DNA from: an uncultured Prevotella sp.
GTDB taxonomy: Bacteria > Bacteroidota > Bacteroidia > Bacteroidales > Bacteroidaceae
Length of the DNA stretch: 64,000 nucleotides
Assembly: GCA_947164965.1 (NCBI GenBank)
Contig: CAMUYR010000010.1
Coordinates: 1-64,000 of the forward strand
Direction: 5' to 3'
Part shown: piece by piece, positions 1 to 8,943 of the stretch
Numbering within the stretch: position 1 is the first letter of the stretch
How the letters are laid out: each line of letters begins with the position of its first letter
Position numbers and translations under genes: made by a program
The notes under the pieces: model-generated
What the model was told of the DNA's origin: nothing
Databases searched by the model: none
What the model saw: the letters and a program-made list of their open reading frames with translations, nothing else

Positions 1-67
1 TGACCGCAGCTTTGACTGCAATGGGAACGACGTCGTGCATGGGGCACGGTCCGTTTTGAAGAATTAA
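1..67 (+). other. Possible C-terminal end of a gene entering from the left
   Basis: A reading frame is open from base 2 to a TAA at 65-67 and would give the last 21 residues of a plus-strand protein, ending GARSVLKN. The only support is position: a hairpin and a terminator follow at 70-158. A second frame is also open here, so the call is a guess and no function can be given. Confidence 0.2.
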
Positions 68-69
68 AA

Positions 70-118
70 AATGGGAGTGCCCCTTGCGGGGCTCCGTCGA
101 AGACGGACTAACAGAAAA
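70..118 (+). repeat. Double-hairpin element, left copy
   Basis: Bases 70-92 (AATGGGAGTG, then GCCCC-TTGC-GGGGC) are an exact reverse complement of 4993-5015. Directly after comes a second hairpin, TCCGTC-GAA-GACGGA at 93-107, followed by CTAACAGAAA. The minus strand at 4897-4883 carries the same hairpin with two base pairs swapped (TCCGCT-GAA-AGCGGA) and the same CTAACAGAAA. The two parts are fused here but about 95 bases apart in the other copy. Confidence 0.7.
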
Positions 119-158
119 GAAAAATCGGGCTCACCGTGAGGTGGGTCCGATTTTTTTG
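119..158. terminator. Bidirectional intrinsic terminator
   Basis: ATCGGGCTCACC (124-135), loop GTGA, then GGTGGGTCCGAT (140-151) form a 12-bp stem with two G-T pairs. It has A's on the left and seven T's on the right, so it can act on either strand. It ends the large minus-strand gene at 195-4847. A near copy lies at 8886-8926. Confidence 0.8.
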
Positions 159-194
159 CTAACAGCTAACAGCTAATTTTTCACTTTTCATTTT

Positions 195-3100
195 TCACTT
201 AACAGCGACTTTCTTACCATTCACGATGTAGATGCCCTTAGCGGTCGGTGCCTTGTCGAGCTTGCGGCCATCGATGGTGTACCACTCGTCGGTCGTCTTA
301 CCGCTGGCGGTGTCGATGGTGCGGATGGCGGTAGAGATATTGTCGTCTTGGGTGACCATGATGCTGGTGATTTCCAGTGGCTCACCCTCGGTGTCGATGG
401 TCAGCACGATAGGTTCGTCCGTCAGCACCTCGTACTCCTCACCCGACTCTATCTCGATGTAACCCTCGGGCACATCGCCGCTTTCTTCTTCAGGAGCTCG
501 GTTGGGGCTTTGCTTTTTGACGACCTTTCTAAGAAGGCGGTTCGGGACATATATTTTGGCTAGTTTATTAAGATTAATGCTATGTGAACGCTTGACCTGG
601 GCAATTCCCCTGAAAGCACCCTCTTTGATTCCGCCTTTTTTTATTGTAAGTGTTTTAACTTTTGCTGAACCATTAAAGGCATCTTTTTTCAAACCCAATT
701 TCGTAGTATTTACGCTTTGTCTGACATTGATACTTGAGTTCTTGCTGATGGTTGCATCCTGCGCATTCTTTACGGCTGTCACACAAAGGTCGACATTCTG
801 TTGGTCGCCAGCGCGGAGAGCGAGGTCGGCATTGAAATTATCGGAAGCATTTTCATTCCAAGTGCTTTCGAATTGAGACAAAGAAGCGTCATCAGAACCA
901 TCTGGAATTGAGCCTTCCTTCAGCCATGCATTGAAATGGGCATCATCCTCATCGGTCCATTCAAGGGCAACATAGTCTTCTCCGCTTCCAGTGAGTTCAG
1001 GCATCTTGCTATCCATAAGGATAGTATTTCCTGTTTCCTTGTCTTTCCACTCTTCAGTGTCCAATCTACTTAAAACAGTACCATCATGTTCGTCTTTGAC
1101 TAGCGTAGACTCTTGTTTGCACCAAGGATCACCGTCTCCATCCCACAATATACCAATGTTATGCTCTTTCCAATTACCAGTTATTTCTTCAACACAACCA
1201 CGTTGCTCTAATTCGAAAACAGTGCCGTCTTCCAGGTCTTTCCACGATTCATTAGTCTTTTCTTCAGTAAACATACCAAATTGATCATATAATGTTTCAG
1301 ACTCGGATTCGTGCCAAGGAGCAGCGGCACCTTGATCTGTTTCTTTCAGCGATCCTGTCTCGTGTTTACAAGCTTCTTCATCCAGCCACATTTTATTTTC
1401 CGATTCGGTCTTGGAACCATCGGGATGTTTCTCGTAATTGGAAGATTCAGAGGCGATGAGTTTACCATCAGCATCTTTCTCCTCCTTGGACGTGGTGGAG
1501 CTGGTGACTTCGCCACTGGCATTCTTCGTAGTTTTGGCCTCAGTCGTCACTGAGACACCACCTCCGCCGCCAGAAGAGCTTCCGCCTCCGCCGCCTCCGC
1601 CAGAGCTTCCGCCACCGCCAGAGCCGCCACTGCTAGCATAGGTCTTTTTGGTCTCCGTCGTGCTACCATCGGTATTCTTCTCTGTCTTGGTTTCGTTGGA
1701 AGCTACAATATTACCATCAGCATCTGTCTCCGTCTTGGTCTCGGTGACTACTTCTTTTCCTGATGCTTCCTTCGTAGTTTCAACGGTGACTTCTGTAATA
1801 CCGCCATCAGCGTTGGTTTCCTTCGAAACGGTGGTTTCGGTCTTCGTACCGTCTGCGGCTACTTCAGCGGTCGTTTCAGTGGTCTTTGCGACAGTAACCT
1901 GTTTAGCTTTGGAAGCTACTAAGATATAGTAGCAATCAACATGGTCGCCTTCGCACTTCATGTCGGTAAAGTCGAGGGTGACGGTTTCTGTGCCGTCTTC
2001 GTTTGTCTCAACCGCCATGACTTTAATACCGCTGACGGTAATCTTGTCGTCACCGACAAGGCCATCAAACTCGACATGCGAGCAATCGACGGTATAGGTG
2101 GCTTCGCCATTATTCACTTCTTTGCTAACCGTGATGCCACCGGTAATGTAAACGCTGGCCTTCGAAATTATCAGATAGCCGTCCTTGGTCGTCACGGTGT
2201 AGTTGCCGGCAGTACCCTTCGTAAACTCGTAGCTCTCAATCTTGTTAGCCACAGGACTCTCCGTAGGCAGCGTGATGCTACCGGTCACAACAGCCTTGAT
2301 GGCATCGTCGCCCACCAGACCCTCGACATCATACTGTGGCCAGCTCTGAGCCGAACCGTTATAAATGAAAGCACGGTTCTGGGCGGTAATGGTGACAGCC
2401 TTCGGATTGATGGTCAATGTACCGGCTACGGTAGTGATCGCGTAGTTGGCGGTGACGTCGGTCTCACCGTGCATCACCTTATAACCCTCGGCAATCGTGT
2501 TGTTGCCTGTCTTGGTATCGGCCACGTTGGTGGCAGCACCTGAGGCTTCGGCTATGAGCACATCGCCAGCCAACAGTTCACCAGAGGTAATGGTCACGGC
2601 GGTGTTGCTATGCGCTGTGCCGTCGTAGGTCCATTCGCCGCTGGCGGCAGTAAGGGTGATGGCCACATCGGCTGCAGTCATTGTCAGCTCGCCATTCACT
2701 GTCGTCACGGTGTAGTTGCCGGCTGTACCCTTCGAAAACTCGTAGCTCTGAATCTTGTTCACCACAGGACTCTCGCCAGGCAGCGTGATGCTACCGGTCA
2801 CGACAGCCTTGATGGCATCGTCGCCAACCAGTCCCTCAACATCATACTGAGGCCAGCTCTGAGCTTCGCCGGTATAGGCAAAAGTGTGGCTCTGGGCAGT
2901 AATGGTGACAGCCTTCGGCTTGATGGTCAGCGTACCGGCTACGGCAGTGATGGCGTAGTTGGCAGTGACGTCTTCCTCGCCGTGCATCACCTTATAGCCC
3001 TCGGCTACGGGGTTGTTACCTGCTTTCGTATCAGCTACGTTGGTTGCAGCACCTGAGGCTTCGGCTATGAGCACATCGCCAGCAAGCAGTTCACCAGAGG

Positions 3101-4847
3101 TAATCGTGACGGCGGTGTTGCTATGTGCCGTGCCGTCGTAGGTCCACTCCTGGCTGGCAGCGGTAATGGTGATGGCCACATTGGCGGCAGTCATCGTCAG
3201 CTCACCGTCTACTGTCGTCACGGTGTAGTTGCCAGCTGTGCCCTTCGAAAACTCGTAGCTCTGAATCTTGTTCACCACAGGACTCTCGCCAGGCAGCGTG
3301 ATGCTACCGGTTACAACGGCTGTGATGGCATCGTCACCCACGAGTCCCTCGACATCGTACTTCGCCCAGCTCTGAGCCGTACCGTTATAGGTGAAGGCGT
3401 GGCTCTGCGCCGTGATGGTCAGCGGCTTGCGCGACAGCGTCACAGTGACGGGAACACTCACCTTATTCTTTTTATCAGATGCTACGGCATTGAAGCTGTA
3501 AACGGACTTCTCAGCATAGTTGAATGCTGTGCCGTCCTTCAGACTGATCTTACCAGTAGTTGCATCTATCTTGAAGTTAGCAGCATCGTCTCCTTCAAGC
3601 GAATAAGTGATGGTACTGAAGTCTGTGGCATAGATGTCAGGATCGGTCGTCTCGACGGTTCCAAGCACCTGCTCGGTGCGTTCAGTAGCCAGCAACTCAT
3701 ACGTGTATGCTTCGGCCTTGAATGCCGGAGCTTCGTTCACATCACTCACCTTCACCTTAAAGGTCTTGTCCTCGTAAAAGTCAGGATAGACATATTGGCC
3801 ATCGGTGTCCTTATTGGCATCGCGCACTCTCACTTCGATGGTATACACTTTGTCCTTCTGTGTTTCGTAGTCGAGCACGACACCTTCCTTGGTCTTGATA
3901 TGTCCATCGGCACTGATCTCAAAGAGATTGCTTTCGTCACTGATGATGGTCAGTTCGTTGTTGAGGAACTCGCCTGTAGCATACTTGTCGATATCTGCGT
4001 ATGTCACCACATCAGTCGAGGTCGCAGCACCTTCGGCAATATAGATGACGTCGGTCTCGTTCGTAAAGTAAGGTTTCTCGTTGACGTCGCTAATGGTCAC
4101 TGTGAAGGTATGACTGGTGCCAAATACTTCATCGAACTGTGCCGCTCTTGTATCGCATACGCCTACTTCAAGCGTGTACCCTACTCCACCGGCGTCTTTC
4201 CATTCCTCATAATCGAACGGCTCGACACCATCCTTCATTGTCACAATGCCCCTCGTACGGTTTATTTCAAACATATCCTCGCCAGTTCCGCCCAAGATTT
4301 CATACGCGAACGCATCACCTTGATCGTCCTTTGCCTTGATGGTGCCAGCTGTTGCCCTTACAGTGTTTTCGGGGACAACCAGTTTTATGTTTTCAGCATC
4401 GACAAAGTAAGGAGGCGTGTTGAGGTACTTGATGTAGAGTTGCACATTGGCCTCAGGCATCGTGAAGGTCCAAGTGTTGCCGTCGCCCTTCGTCACAGGT
4501 ACTTGAGTCAGCAGACTGACATCAGAGCTGCGACGTGGCGACTGCATCTGATCGGTCTCTATCGACGTATAGGCCTTCACCTCATGGACTTTCCAACCCT
4601 CATCCACCCCGATGGTCAGCGTCACTGTGGCACCGGGATAGATGGGAGGACACTCGCCGCCCACGATGCCCGCATAGACATCCACAGCTTCGGTATCTCC
4701 CGGGTTCAGCGCCGTTAGGGCGATGCTCTTGGTGTAGTTGTAATCATCATACCCTTGTTCAATCAGGCTGATGGTATAACCTACTTGTGCATTTGCCTCG
4801 CTCATGATAGCCACGAGGACAAGCAATGTAAACAGTACTTTTTTCAT
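195..4847 (-). CDS. Large secreted cadherin-like/MBG-repeat surface protein
   Basis: A 1550-residue exported protein of unknown role, probably a surface adhesin or matrix protein. Residues 1-20 are a signal peptide ending SEANA. About 145-470 hold three cadherin-like domains with the calcium-site linkers DVNEKP and DVNEAP. About 472-895 hold MBG-like domains with the core YNGTAQSW or YDGTAHS, repeated every 171 residues. About 985-1065 is a Thr/Glu-rich stalk, then a Gly/Ser-only linker (about 1066-1098), more stalk, and a Trp/acid-rich part to about 1340. A BspA-like leucine-rich segment lies near 1380-1450 (LKKDAFNGSAKVKTLTIKKG). The last 25 residues (WYTIDGRKLDK...GIYIVNGKKVAVK) match the tails of two other proteins in this window and look like a sorting tail of the type IX kind. 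It is transcribed alone, behind a structured leader. The domains are clear; the function is not. Confidence 0.85.
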   Translation of the reverse strand: MKKVLFTLLVLVAIMSEANAQVGYTISLIEQGYDDYNYTKSIALTALNPGDTEAVDVYAGIVGGECPPIYPGATVTLTIGVDEGWKVHEVKAYTSIETDQMQSPRRSSDVSLLTQVPVTKGDGNTWTFTMPEANVQLYIKYLNTPPYFVDAENIKLVVPENTVRATAGTIKAKDDQGDAFAYEILGGTGEDMFEINRTRGIVTMKDGVEPFDYEEWKDAGGVGYTLEVGVCDTRAAQFDEVFGTSHTFTVTISDVNEKPYFTNETDVIYIAEGAATSTDVVTYADIDKYATGEFLNNELTIISDESNLFEISADGHIKTKEGVVLDYETQKDKVYTIEVRVRDANKDTDGQYVYPDFYEDKTFKVKVSDVNEAPAFKAEAYTYELLATERTEQVLGTVETTDPDIYATDFSTITYSLEGDDAANFKIDATTGKISLKDGTAFNYAEKSVYSFNAVASDKKNKVSVPVTVTLSRKPLTITAQSHAFTYNGTAQSWAKYDVEGLVGDDAITAVVTGSITLPGESPVVNKIQSYEFSKGTAGNYTVTTVDGELTMTAANVAITITAASQEWTYDGTAHSNTAVTITSGELLAGDVLIAEASGAATNVADTKAGNNPVAEGYKVMHGEEDVTANYAITAVAGTLTIKPKAVTITAQSHTFAYTGEAQSWPQYDVEGLVGDDAIKAVVTGSITLPGESPVVNKIQSYEFSKGTAGNYTVTTVNGELTMTAADVAITLTAASGEWTYDGTAHSNTAVTITSGELLAGDVLIAEASGAATNVADTKTGNNTIAEGYKVMHGETDVTANYAITTVAGTLTINPKAVTITAQNRAFIYNGSAQSWPQYDVEGLVGDDAIKAVVTGSITLPTESPVANKIESYEFTKGTAGNYTVTTKDGYLIISKASVYITGGITVSKEVNNGEATYTVDCSHVEFDGLVGDDKITVSGIKVMAVETNEDGTETVTLDFTDMKCEGDHVDCYYILVASKAKQVTVAKTTETTAEVAADGTKTETTVSKETNADGGITEVTVETTKEASGKEVVTETKTETDADGNIVASNETKTEKNTDGSTTETKKTYASSGGSGGGGSSGGGGGGGSSSGGGGGVSVTTEAKTTKNASGEVTSSTTSKEEKDADGKLIASESSNYEKHPDGSKTESENKMWLDEEACKHETGSLKETDQGAAAPWHESESETLYDQFGMFTEEKTNESWKDLEDGTVFELEQRGCVEEITGNWKEHNIGILWDGDGDPWCKQESTLVKDEHDGTVLSRLDTEEWKDKETGNTILMDSKMPELTGSGEDYVALEWTDEDDAHFNAWLKEGSIPDGSDDASLSQFESTWNENASDNFNADLALRAGDQQNVDLCVTAVKNAQDATISKNSSINVRQSVNTTKLGLKKDAFNGSAKVKTLTIKKGGIKEGAFRGIAQVKRSHSINLNKLAKIYVPNRLLRKVVKKQSPNRAPEEESGDVPEGYIEIESGEEYEVLTDEPIVLTIDTEGEPLEITSIMVTQDDNISTAIRTIDTASGKTTDEWYTIDGRKLDKAPTAKGIYIVNGKKVAVK
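2160..3430 (-). repeat. 513-bp tandem repeats inside the surface protein gene
   Basis: The sequence CGGTGTAGTT begins at 2195, 2708 and 3221, exactly 513 bases apart. The bases around each copy are nearly identical, most of all the two left by the 2708 and 3221 copies. Each period codes two MBG-like domains of different subtype, giving an A-B-A-B-A order. The high DNA identity suggests recent duplication and possible copy-number change between strains. Confidence 0.85.
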
Positions 4848-4882
4848 ATCTTGTTCTTTTTTTCTTCTTTTCTTTCTGTTAG

Positions 4883-4897
4883 TCCGCTTTCAGCGGA
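4883..4897 (-). promoter_or_regulatory. Leader hairpin of the surface protein gene
   Basis: On the minus strand TCCGCT-GAA-AGCGGA forms a 6-bp stem with a GAA loop, 36 bases before the start codon, followed by CTAACAGAAA and a purine-rich run. The same fold with two compensating base-pair changes is at 93-107, which argues that the RNA shape matters. Confidence 0.5.
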
Positions 4898-4918
4898 GAA
4901 ATTGTTCAAAATTTAATT

Positions 4919-4926
4919 CAAAATTA
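4919..4926 (-). promoter_or_regulatory. Possible -7 box for the surface protein gene
   Basis: The minus strand reads TAATTTTG, fitting the Bacteroidota TAnnTTTG -7 box. No TTTG or TTG is found at the expected distance, so support is weak. A transcript from here would carry the hairpin at 4883-4897 in its leader. Confidence 0.35.
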
Positions 4927-4957
4927 ATCAAAATAAATTTATCCCTGCATTATAGCC

Positions 4958-4974
4958 GTCCCTTATCAAGGGAC
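4958..4974. other. Perfect 7-bp hairpin between the two surface genes
   Basis: GTCCCTT-ATC-AAGGGAC. It lies downstream of the 5014-8790 gene on the minus strand. There is no T-run, so it may be an RNA-stability or processing hairpin rather than a terminator. Confidence 0.45.
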
Positions 4975-4992
4975 TCTAAATGTTTAATTTCT

Positions 4993-5015
4993 GCCCCGCA
5001 AGGGGCACTCCCATT
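4993..5015 (-). repeat. Right arm of 23-bp inverted repeat
   Basis: Exact reverse complement of 70-92, containing the hairpin GCCCC-GCAA-GGGGC. It overlaps the TAA stop of the upstream gene. With the left copy it brackets the whole gene at 195-4847. Confidence 0.8.
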
Positions 5016-8000
5016 ACTTAACCACACGCTTATTACCATTATAGATATAAATACCTTTAGCTGTCGGCTTGCCGTTCAGCTTGCGTCCATCAAGAGTATA
5101 CCAAGCTCCCTCGCCTTCGGAGAGGGTTGGGGTGAGGCTCTCAATTCCTGTCACCTCTTCTTCATTCCATCTGATGCTCAGTCGCGGTGCATTGTTGCTC
5201 GAACCGCCCATTTCCAGCCAGCAGCGGTGAGCAGCTACGGGACCGTCCTTACGAATCTTCACGAAGTCGTGACCTGTGAATCCGAAGTAAGCCTTGTAGT
5301 TATTGAAGCCGATCTCGTCGATGGCAACAGCCGTACCTTTGAAGCCGCTGAAGACGGACTTCTCGCCCAGGTCGGTGGCGCACGATGCAGCATAGGCACC
5401 ATCATCAGCATCGTCGAAGGCCTCCACCATGACGGCTTTGATAGCTGCATTGCTCTCGTTGCTCACGATGAGCGGTGTCTCCTTGCCGAACGTCTTGCCC
5501 GCAATCTCCGTCACCTCAGCAACATCGTCGACAGCGTTGGTGACGGTGTAGAACTTCAGCTTGTCGTTCTCGCCGAGAAGCTTCAAACCCTTGGCGCTGT
5601 AGTACGTCGATTTGCCGGCGGGGAATGACACTGTCTGGGTGGCGAAGAGCGCTGCCTCAGAAGCGTGAATGCCCAACACCGCGTTATCAAGCAACGAATT
5701 ATCAGCAGTAACCGCAAACATCAATGCAGGATCAATCACCTTGTCATTGGCATCCTTCACATACGTGCCGTAGCCACTGGTAAACATATACGGTGCTGCA
5801 TTCTTCATCTTAACGGTGATAGGTGCAGTCGGGAATGTCGTAATGGCCTTGTCGAAGTTGATAACTGTATTCTCGTTCAAATCGATATCCGTGCCCTTCA
5901 TAGCACCATCAGGGTGTACAAACGTAGGCAGAGCGGATAAAGTCAATACTGGAGTTCCATTAAACGACCTGTTATTAATAGCACAGCCGCCGTCGTAAAC
6001 ATTGAATGTACCACCACTGACGGTCAATGATCCATCGTAATTGTTAATGGAGACGTTCGCACCATAGGCAGTGAAGGTACCGCCGCTGACGGTCATCGCA
6101 CCATTGTTCGTAAAAAAATTATTGTAATTACCACCAGTAATATTCAGCGTTCCATTGTTGTCAATGAGACCGTACCAATAATACATATCGCCGGCGATAG
6201 CACCGTCACCCGTAACGGTCAGCGTGCTCTTCTTTGCCACAGTAATGAGGTATTCATAAGCATCGCCGGTAATCGTATGCCCGTTCAGGTCGAGCGTAGC
6301 GACAATCGCATCCGTACCGTTGCCGAATTCGACTGTGCTGTTCGTCTTGTCTGCATCGCTGATCTGGTAGTCCTTCTGTGGTTGAATGATGCTGCTGGTG
6401 AGTTCGACACCAGCATTTTTGGCTGCAGCGGTGTATTCAGCGACCTTGTCGATGGCAGACTTCAGCGTACCGCAGTATAGGGTATCTGTCTGGTTTACAT
6501 TTTGTGCCGGGTCTACGAGGGCAAAGATCACGTTTAATGGTGTGTTGAAGCGCACCTCGCCGCTCGTAGCGTCGAGCTCGAAAAACTCACCATCTTTTGC
6601 ATATCCGTAAATGAACACCTCACCGGGATCTACCGTCTGGCCTGCCTTCGCATGTCCCTCAGGATAGACGCAGTTTGTACCGTAGCCGCTGGTGAAGATT
6701 TTACCCTTGTCCATACCAATCATCTTGATGGGCTGGTTCGGCTTCGTATAGGTGAAGTTATCGGCAAAGGTAATCACATCGCCCAGGTTGATGTCAACAC
6801 CATTTCCTTCTCCGGTATAGACGAAGGTAGGGATGCCCGTCAGCGTCAGCTTGGAGTCGCTTGAGTTATTGATGCCATAACCACCAGTATATTTCACCGT
6901 CACACCACTGCCTATTGTCAATGTTGCACCGTTGAGGGCAATAGCGTGGTTTCCTGTGCTTTCTATCGTACCGCCCGTCACCGTCAGTTTGCCGCCATGA
7001 TAGTTAGCGATGCCGTAATCCGTGCCACTGATCGTTCCGCCCGTCACCGTCAGCGTACTGATGGCAGTCAGCTCGTTTTGTTCGTTTGTAACACCAATAT
7101 TGTAGATGCCAACGCCGTTTGTGCCGCTAATCGTACCCCCTGTCACCGTCAGCGTGCCACCATTTTTGTTTTCAATGCCGTAGCAGCCACTGATGTTGCC
7201 TCCACTAATGGTCACGTCACCCGTACTACCGACTTTCAGGGCAGGTCTTCCCCAGTTATTCTCAGGGTCTGCATTCGTATTCTCAATGGCACCACCACCG
7301 CCTTCAGCGCTGTCCGTAATCGTCAGCTTACAATTAGCGAGGATCGTATATCCAGAGATGTAGGTCTCTTCGTCGATTTTGATATATGAGTTGGTGCTCG
7401 TGATCTTATGCCCATTCAGGTCGAGTATCAAAGCGAGGTCGTTCTCGCCGTCGCCAATGGTAACAAACGTATCATCAAGGTCGATGTCGGTATTCAACGT
7501 CACTGTCGGCACCACAGCAGGATACTCGTCCTGAGCGGGTTTATACGCATCTCTAGCATTTTCAAGAGCCTCGTCAAGCGTCACAAAGTCAAAAGGAGCT
7601 TCGTTTGGATCAATCTTCACGCTGACAGATGAACCCTTTATCTTGCTTTCGTAAGCTGCCCAATTGCTAGCCTTCTTGTAAGCACCGAGTGCAGCACTGG
7701 ACACATAGATGGCCAGATCGCTGTGGCAACCATTGAAAGCATCTGTTCCAAGCGTCGTAATAACGTTTGAGTTGTTGCACACAAATACCGTCTTCAGGTT
7801 TGAGCAGCCGTTAAAGGCATTGTTGCCGATGCCCGTTACATATGGCTCTATCATAACTTTCTTGATGTCAGCGCGAGAGGCCTTCCAAGGCTGGTTGTCG
7901 GCACTAGAAAAATCCGCCATAGCTCCAGAGCCGCTGATGATTAGGGTCTCGTACGAACCGTTGTTATCTCCGTCGGACATCATCCATGTTACGTCATTAC

Positions 8001-8790
8001 CATCATTCACGGTTTGAATACCGCATGACCCATAGTTGAACGTTCGCAGCGTCTTGCCCGCAATGGCAGCAATCTCGTCAGTGAGGTTGAGGTAGCCTGT
8101 GTAGTGCTCCTCCGTGCCGGTGTAGCTGGCTCCCGTGCCGTCGTAGTAGGTTAAACCTTTTTTGATGCAAACATATTGGTCGGCGGAGTAGCTGTTGGCT
8201 TTCACTGTGGCACCGCAAAGGAAGATGGAGCCACCACTGCCAACGGCTTTGATTTCATCAGTGACGGTGACGTTGCCGCCGGAAAGAAAGACGCCACCAT
8301 AGGGAGAGATGCTGCCGACATTGACCGTGCCGCCGTTAATTCCTACGCTGCCTTGGTAACCGTCTAATTCACTTGCATTGATGGTGCCACCATAGATCGT
8401 GAGACTATAATTGCCTGTAATACTACCACTGATATCGGCTGTGCCGGTTCCTTGTCTTTGGCCGTAGATTTTGATTTTGTCGCTGTCACCTTTCGGGGTT
8501 ATATTTTTCGCCGTGAGCGTCGCCCCATCACAGAGGATGATGTTCACGTCACCACTAGCATTGGTGTAGAGATCATCGTCGTTGTAGTCCACGAAACTAT
8601 TCACCACATACCAGCCTGCGGCGAGATCATTCATCGTGTTGTTGAGCACAGTGGCATCCACATACTTTGTTGTGCCGTCAGCATCCTTGTAGCTGACATT
8701 TACGGTTTCCGCCCACGCCGTCGCGGCGGTGAGCAGCATTACTGCAAGCATCGTAAAGGTGCGCAAGTAGTTAAGATTAAGCGATTTCAT
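5014..8790 (-). CDS. Large secreted beta-helix/BspA-type protein
   Basis: A 1258-residue exported protein. Residues 1-27 are a signal peptide (ending AATAWA). Near 297-363 is a BspA-type leucine-rich segment (NNAFNGCSNLKTVFV). Two arrays of short repeats with the core LTVTGGTISG or LTVSGGTF lie near 523-630 and 845-960, as expected for a right-handed beta-helix. Two stretches share the pattern DLNGHKIT...YLI or YIK, suggesting an internal duplication. The last 30 residues (WYTLDGRKLNG...GIYIYNGNKRVVK) are the same tail as in the neighbouring 195-4847 protein. Just before the tail sits a short in-frame palindromic insert coding SLTPTLSEGEG. Probably surface-displayed or released; substrate unknown. 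Confidence 0.82.
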   Translation of the reverse strand: MKSLNLNYLRTFTMLAVMLLTAATAWAETVNVSYKDADGTTKYVDATVLNNTMNDLAAGWYVVNSFVDYNDDDLYTNASGDVNIILCDGATLTAKNITPKGDSDKIKIYGQRQGTGTADISGSITGNYSLTIYGGTINASELDGYQGSVGINGGTVNVGSISPYGGVFLSGGNVTVTDEIKAVGSGGSIFLCGATVKANSYSADQYVCIKKGLTYYDGTGASYTGTEEHYTGYLNLTDEIAAIAGKTLRTFNYGSCGIQTVNDGNDVTWMMSDGDNNGSYETLIISGSGAMADFSSADNQPWKASRADIKKVMIEPYVTGIGNNAFNGCSNLKTVFVCNNSNVITTLGTDAFNGCHSDLAIYVSSAALGAYKKASNWAAYESKIKGSSVSVKIDPNEAPFDFVTLDEALENARDAYKPAQDEYPAVVPTVTLNTDIDLDDTFVTIGDGENDLALILDLNGHKITSTNSYIKIDEETYISGYTILANCKLTITDSAEGGGGAIENTNADPENNWGRPALKVGSTGDVTISGGNISGCYGIENKNGGTLTVTGGTISGTNGVGIYNIGVTNEQNELTAISTLTVTGGTISGTDYGIANYHGGKLTVTGGTIESTGNHAIALNGATLTIGSGVTVKYTGGYGINNSSDSKLTLTGIPTFVYTGEGNGVDINLGDVITFADNFTYTKPNQPIKMIGMDKGKIFTSGYGTNCVYPEGHAKAGQTVDPGEVFIYGYAKDGEFFELDATSGEVRFNTPLNVIFALVDPAQNVNQTDTLYCGTLKSAIDKVAEYTAAAKNAGVELTSSIIQPQKDYQISDADKTNSTVEFGNGTDAIVATLDLNGHTITGDAYEYLITVAKKSTLTVTGDGAIAGDMYYWYGLIDNNGTLNITGGNYNNFFTNNGAMTVSGGTFTAYGANVSINNYDGSLTVSGGTFNVYDGGCAINNRSFNGTPVLTLSALPTFVHPDGAMKGTDIDLNENTVINFDKAITTFPTAPITVKMKNAAPYMFTSGYGTYVKDANDKVIDPALMFAVTADNSLLDNAVLGIHASEAALFATQTVSFPAGKSTYYSAKGLKLLGENDKLKFYTVTNAVDDVAEVTEIAGKTFGKETPLIVSNESNAAIKAVMVEAFDDADDGAYAASCATDLGEKSVFSGFKGTAVAIDEIGFNNYKAYFGFTGHDFVKIRKDGPVAAHRCWLEMGGSSNNAPRLSIRWNEEEVTGIESLTPTLSEGEGAWYTLDGRKLNGKPTAKGIYIYNGNKRVVK
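5105..5140 (-). repeat. In-frame palindromic element (SLTPTLSEGEG type)
   Basis: Arms at 5108-5115 and 5119-5126 pair with one mismatch. On the minus strand the arms are preceded by CTCACCCCAA. The same core, CTCACCCC.AACCC.TCTCCG, is found in the GH67 gene at 53421-53453. It adds about 11 residues between the folded part and the tail. Confidence 0.7.
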
Positions 8791-8823
8791 TTGATTAATA
8801 ATTGTATTGATTGATTATGGGTG

Positions 8824-8831
8824 CAAATATA
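8824..8831 (-). promoter_or_regulatory. Possible -7 box of the beta-helix protein gene
   Basis: The minus strand reads TATATTTG, 33 bases before the ATG. No clear -33 element. Confidence 0.4.
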
Positions 8832-8885
8832 CGAAGAAATACGCAAAGGTGTTTCCGACACACCTTAAAGTTTGTTAAAGCACAC

Positions 8886-8926
8886 AAAAGAAAAATCGGA
8901 CTCACCAATTGAGGTGGGTCCGATTT
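8886..8926 (-). terminator. Intrinsic terminator of the partner-switching operon
   Basis: ATCGGACTCACC (8895-8906), a 6-base loop, then GGTGGGTCCGAT (8913-8924). On the minus strand it is followed by TTTTTCTTTT. It sits 18 bases past the stop at 8944 and is a near copy of the terminator at 119-158. Confidence 0.85.
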
Positions 8927-8943
8927 ATATATTGGGTGGGATC

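Noticed and set aside
3123..4718. A 531-codon plus-strand frame opposite the surface protein
   Set aside because: It repeats in step with the 513-bp repeats of the true gene and has no signal peptide or known motif.
4804..5628. Plus-strand gene across the space between the two surface genes
   Set aside because: Its coding signal comes from the minus-strand genes at both ends; the middle is AT-rich spacer with hairpins.
119..8926. Pair of near-identical terminators as ends of a mobile element
   Set aside because: They are in the same orientation at ordinary 3' ends, there is no transposase or target duplication, and simple terminator reuse explains them.
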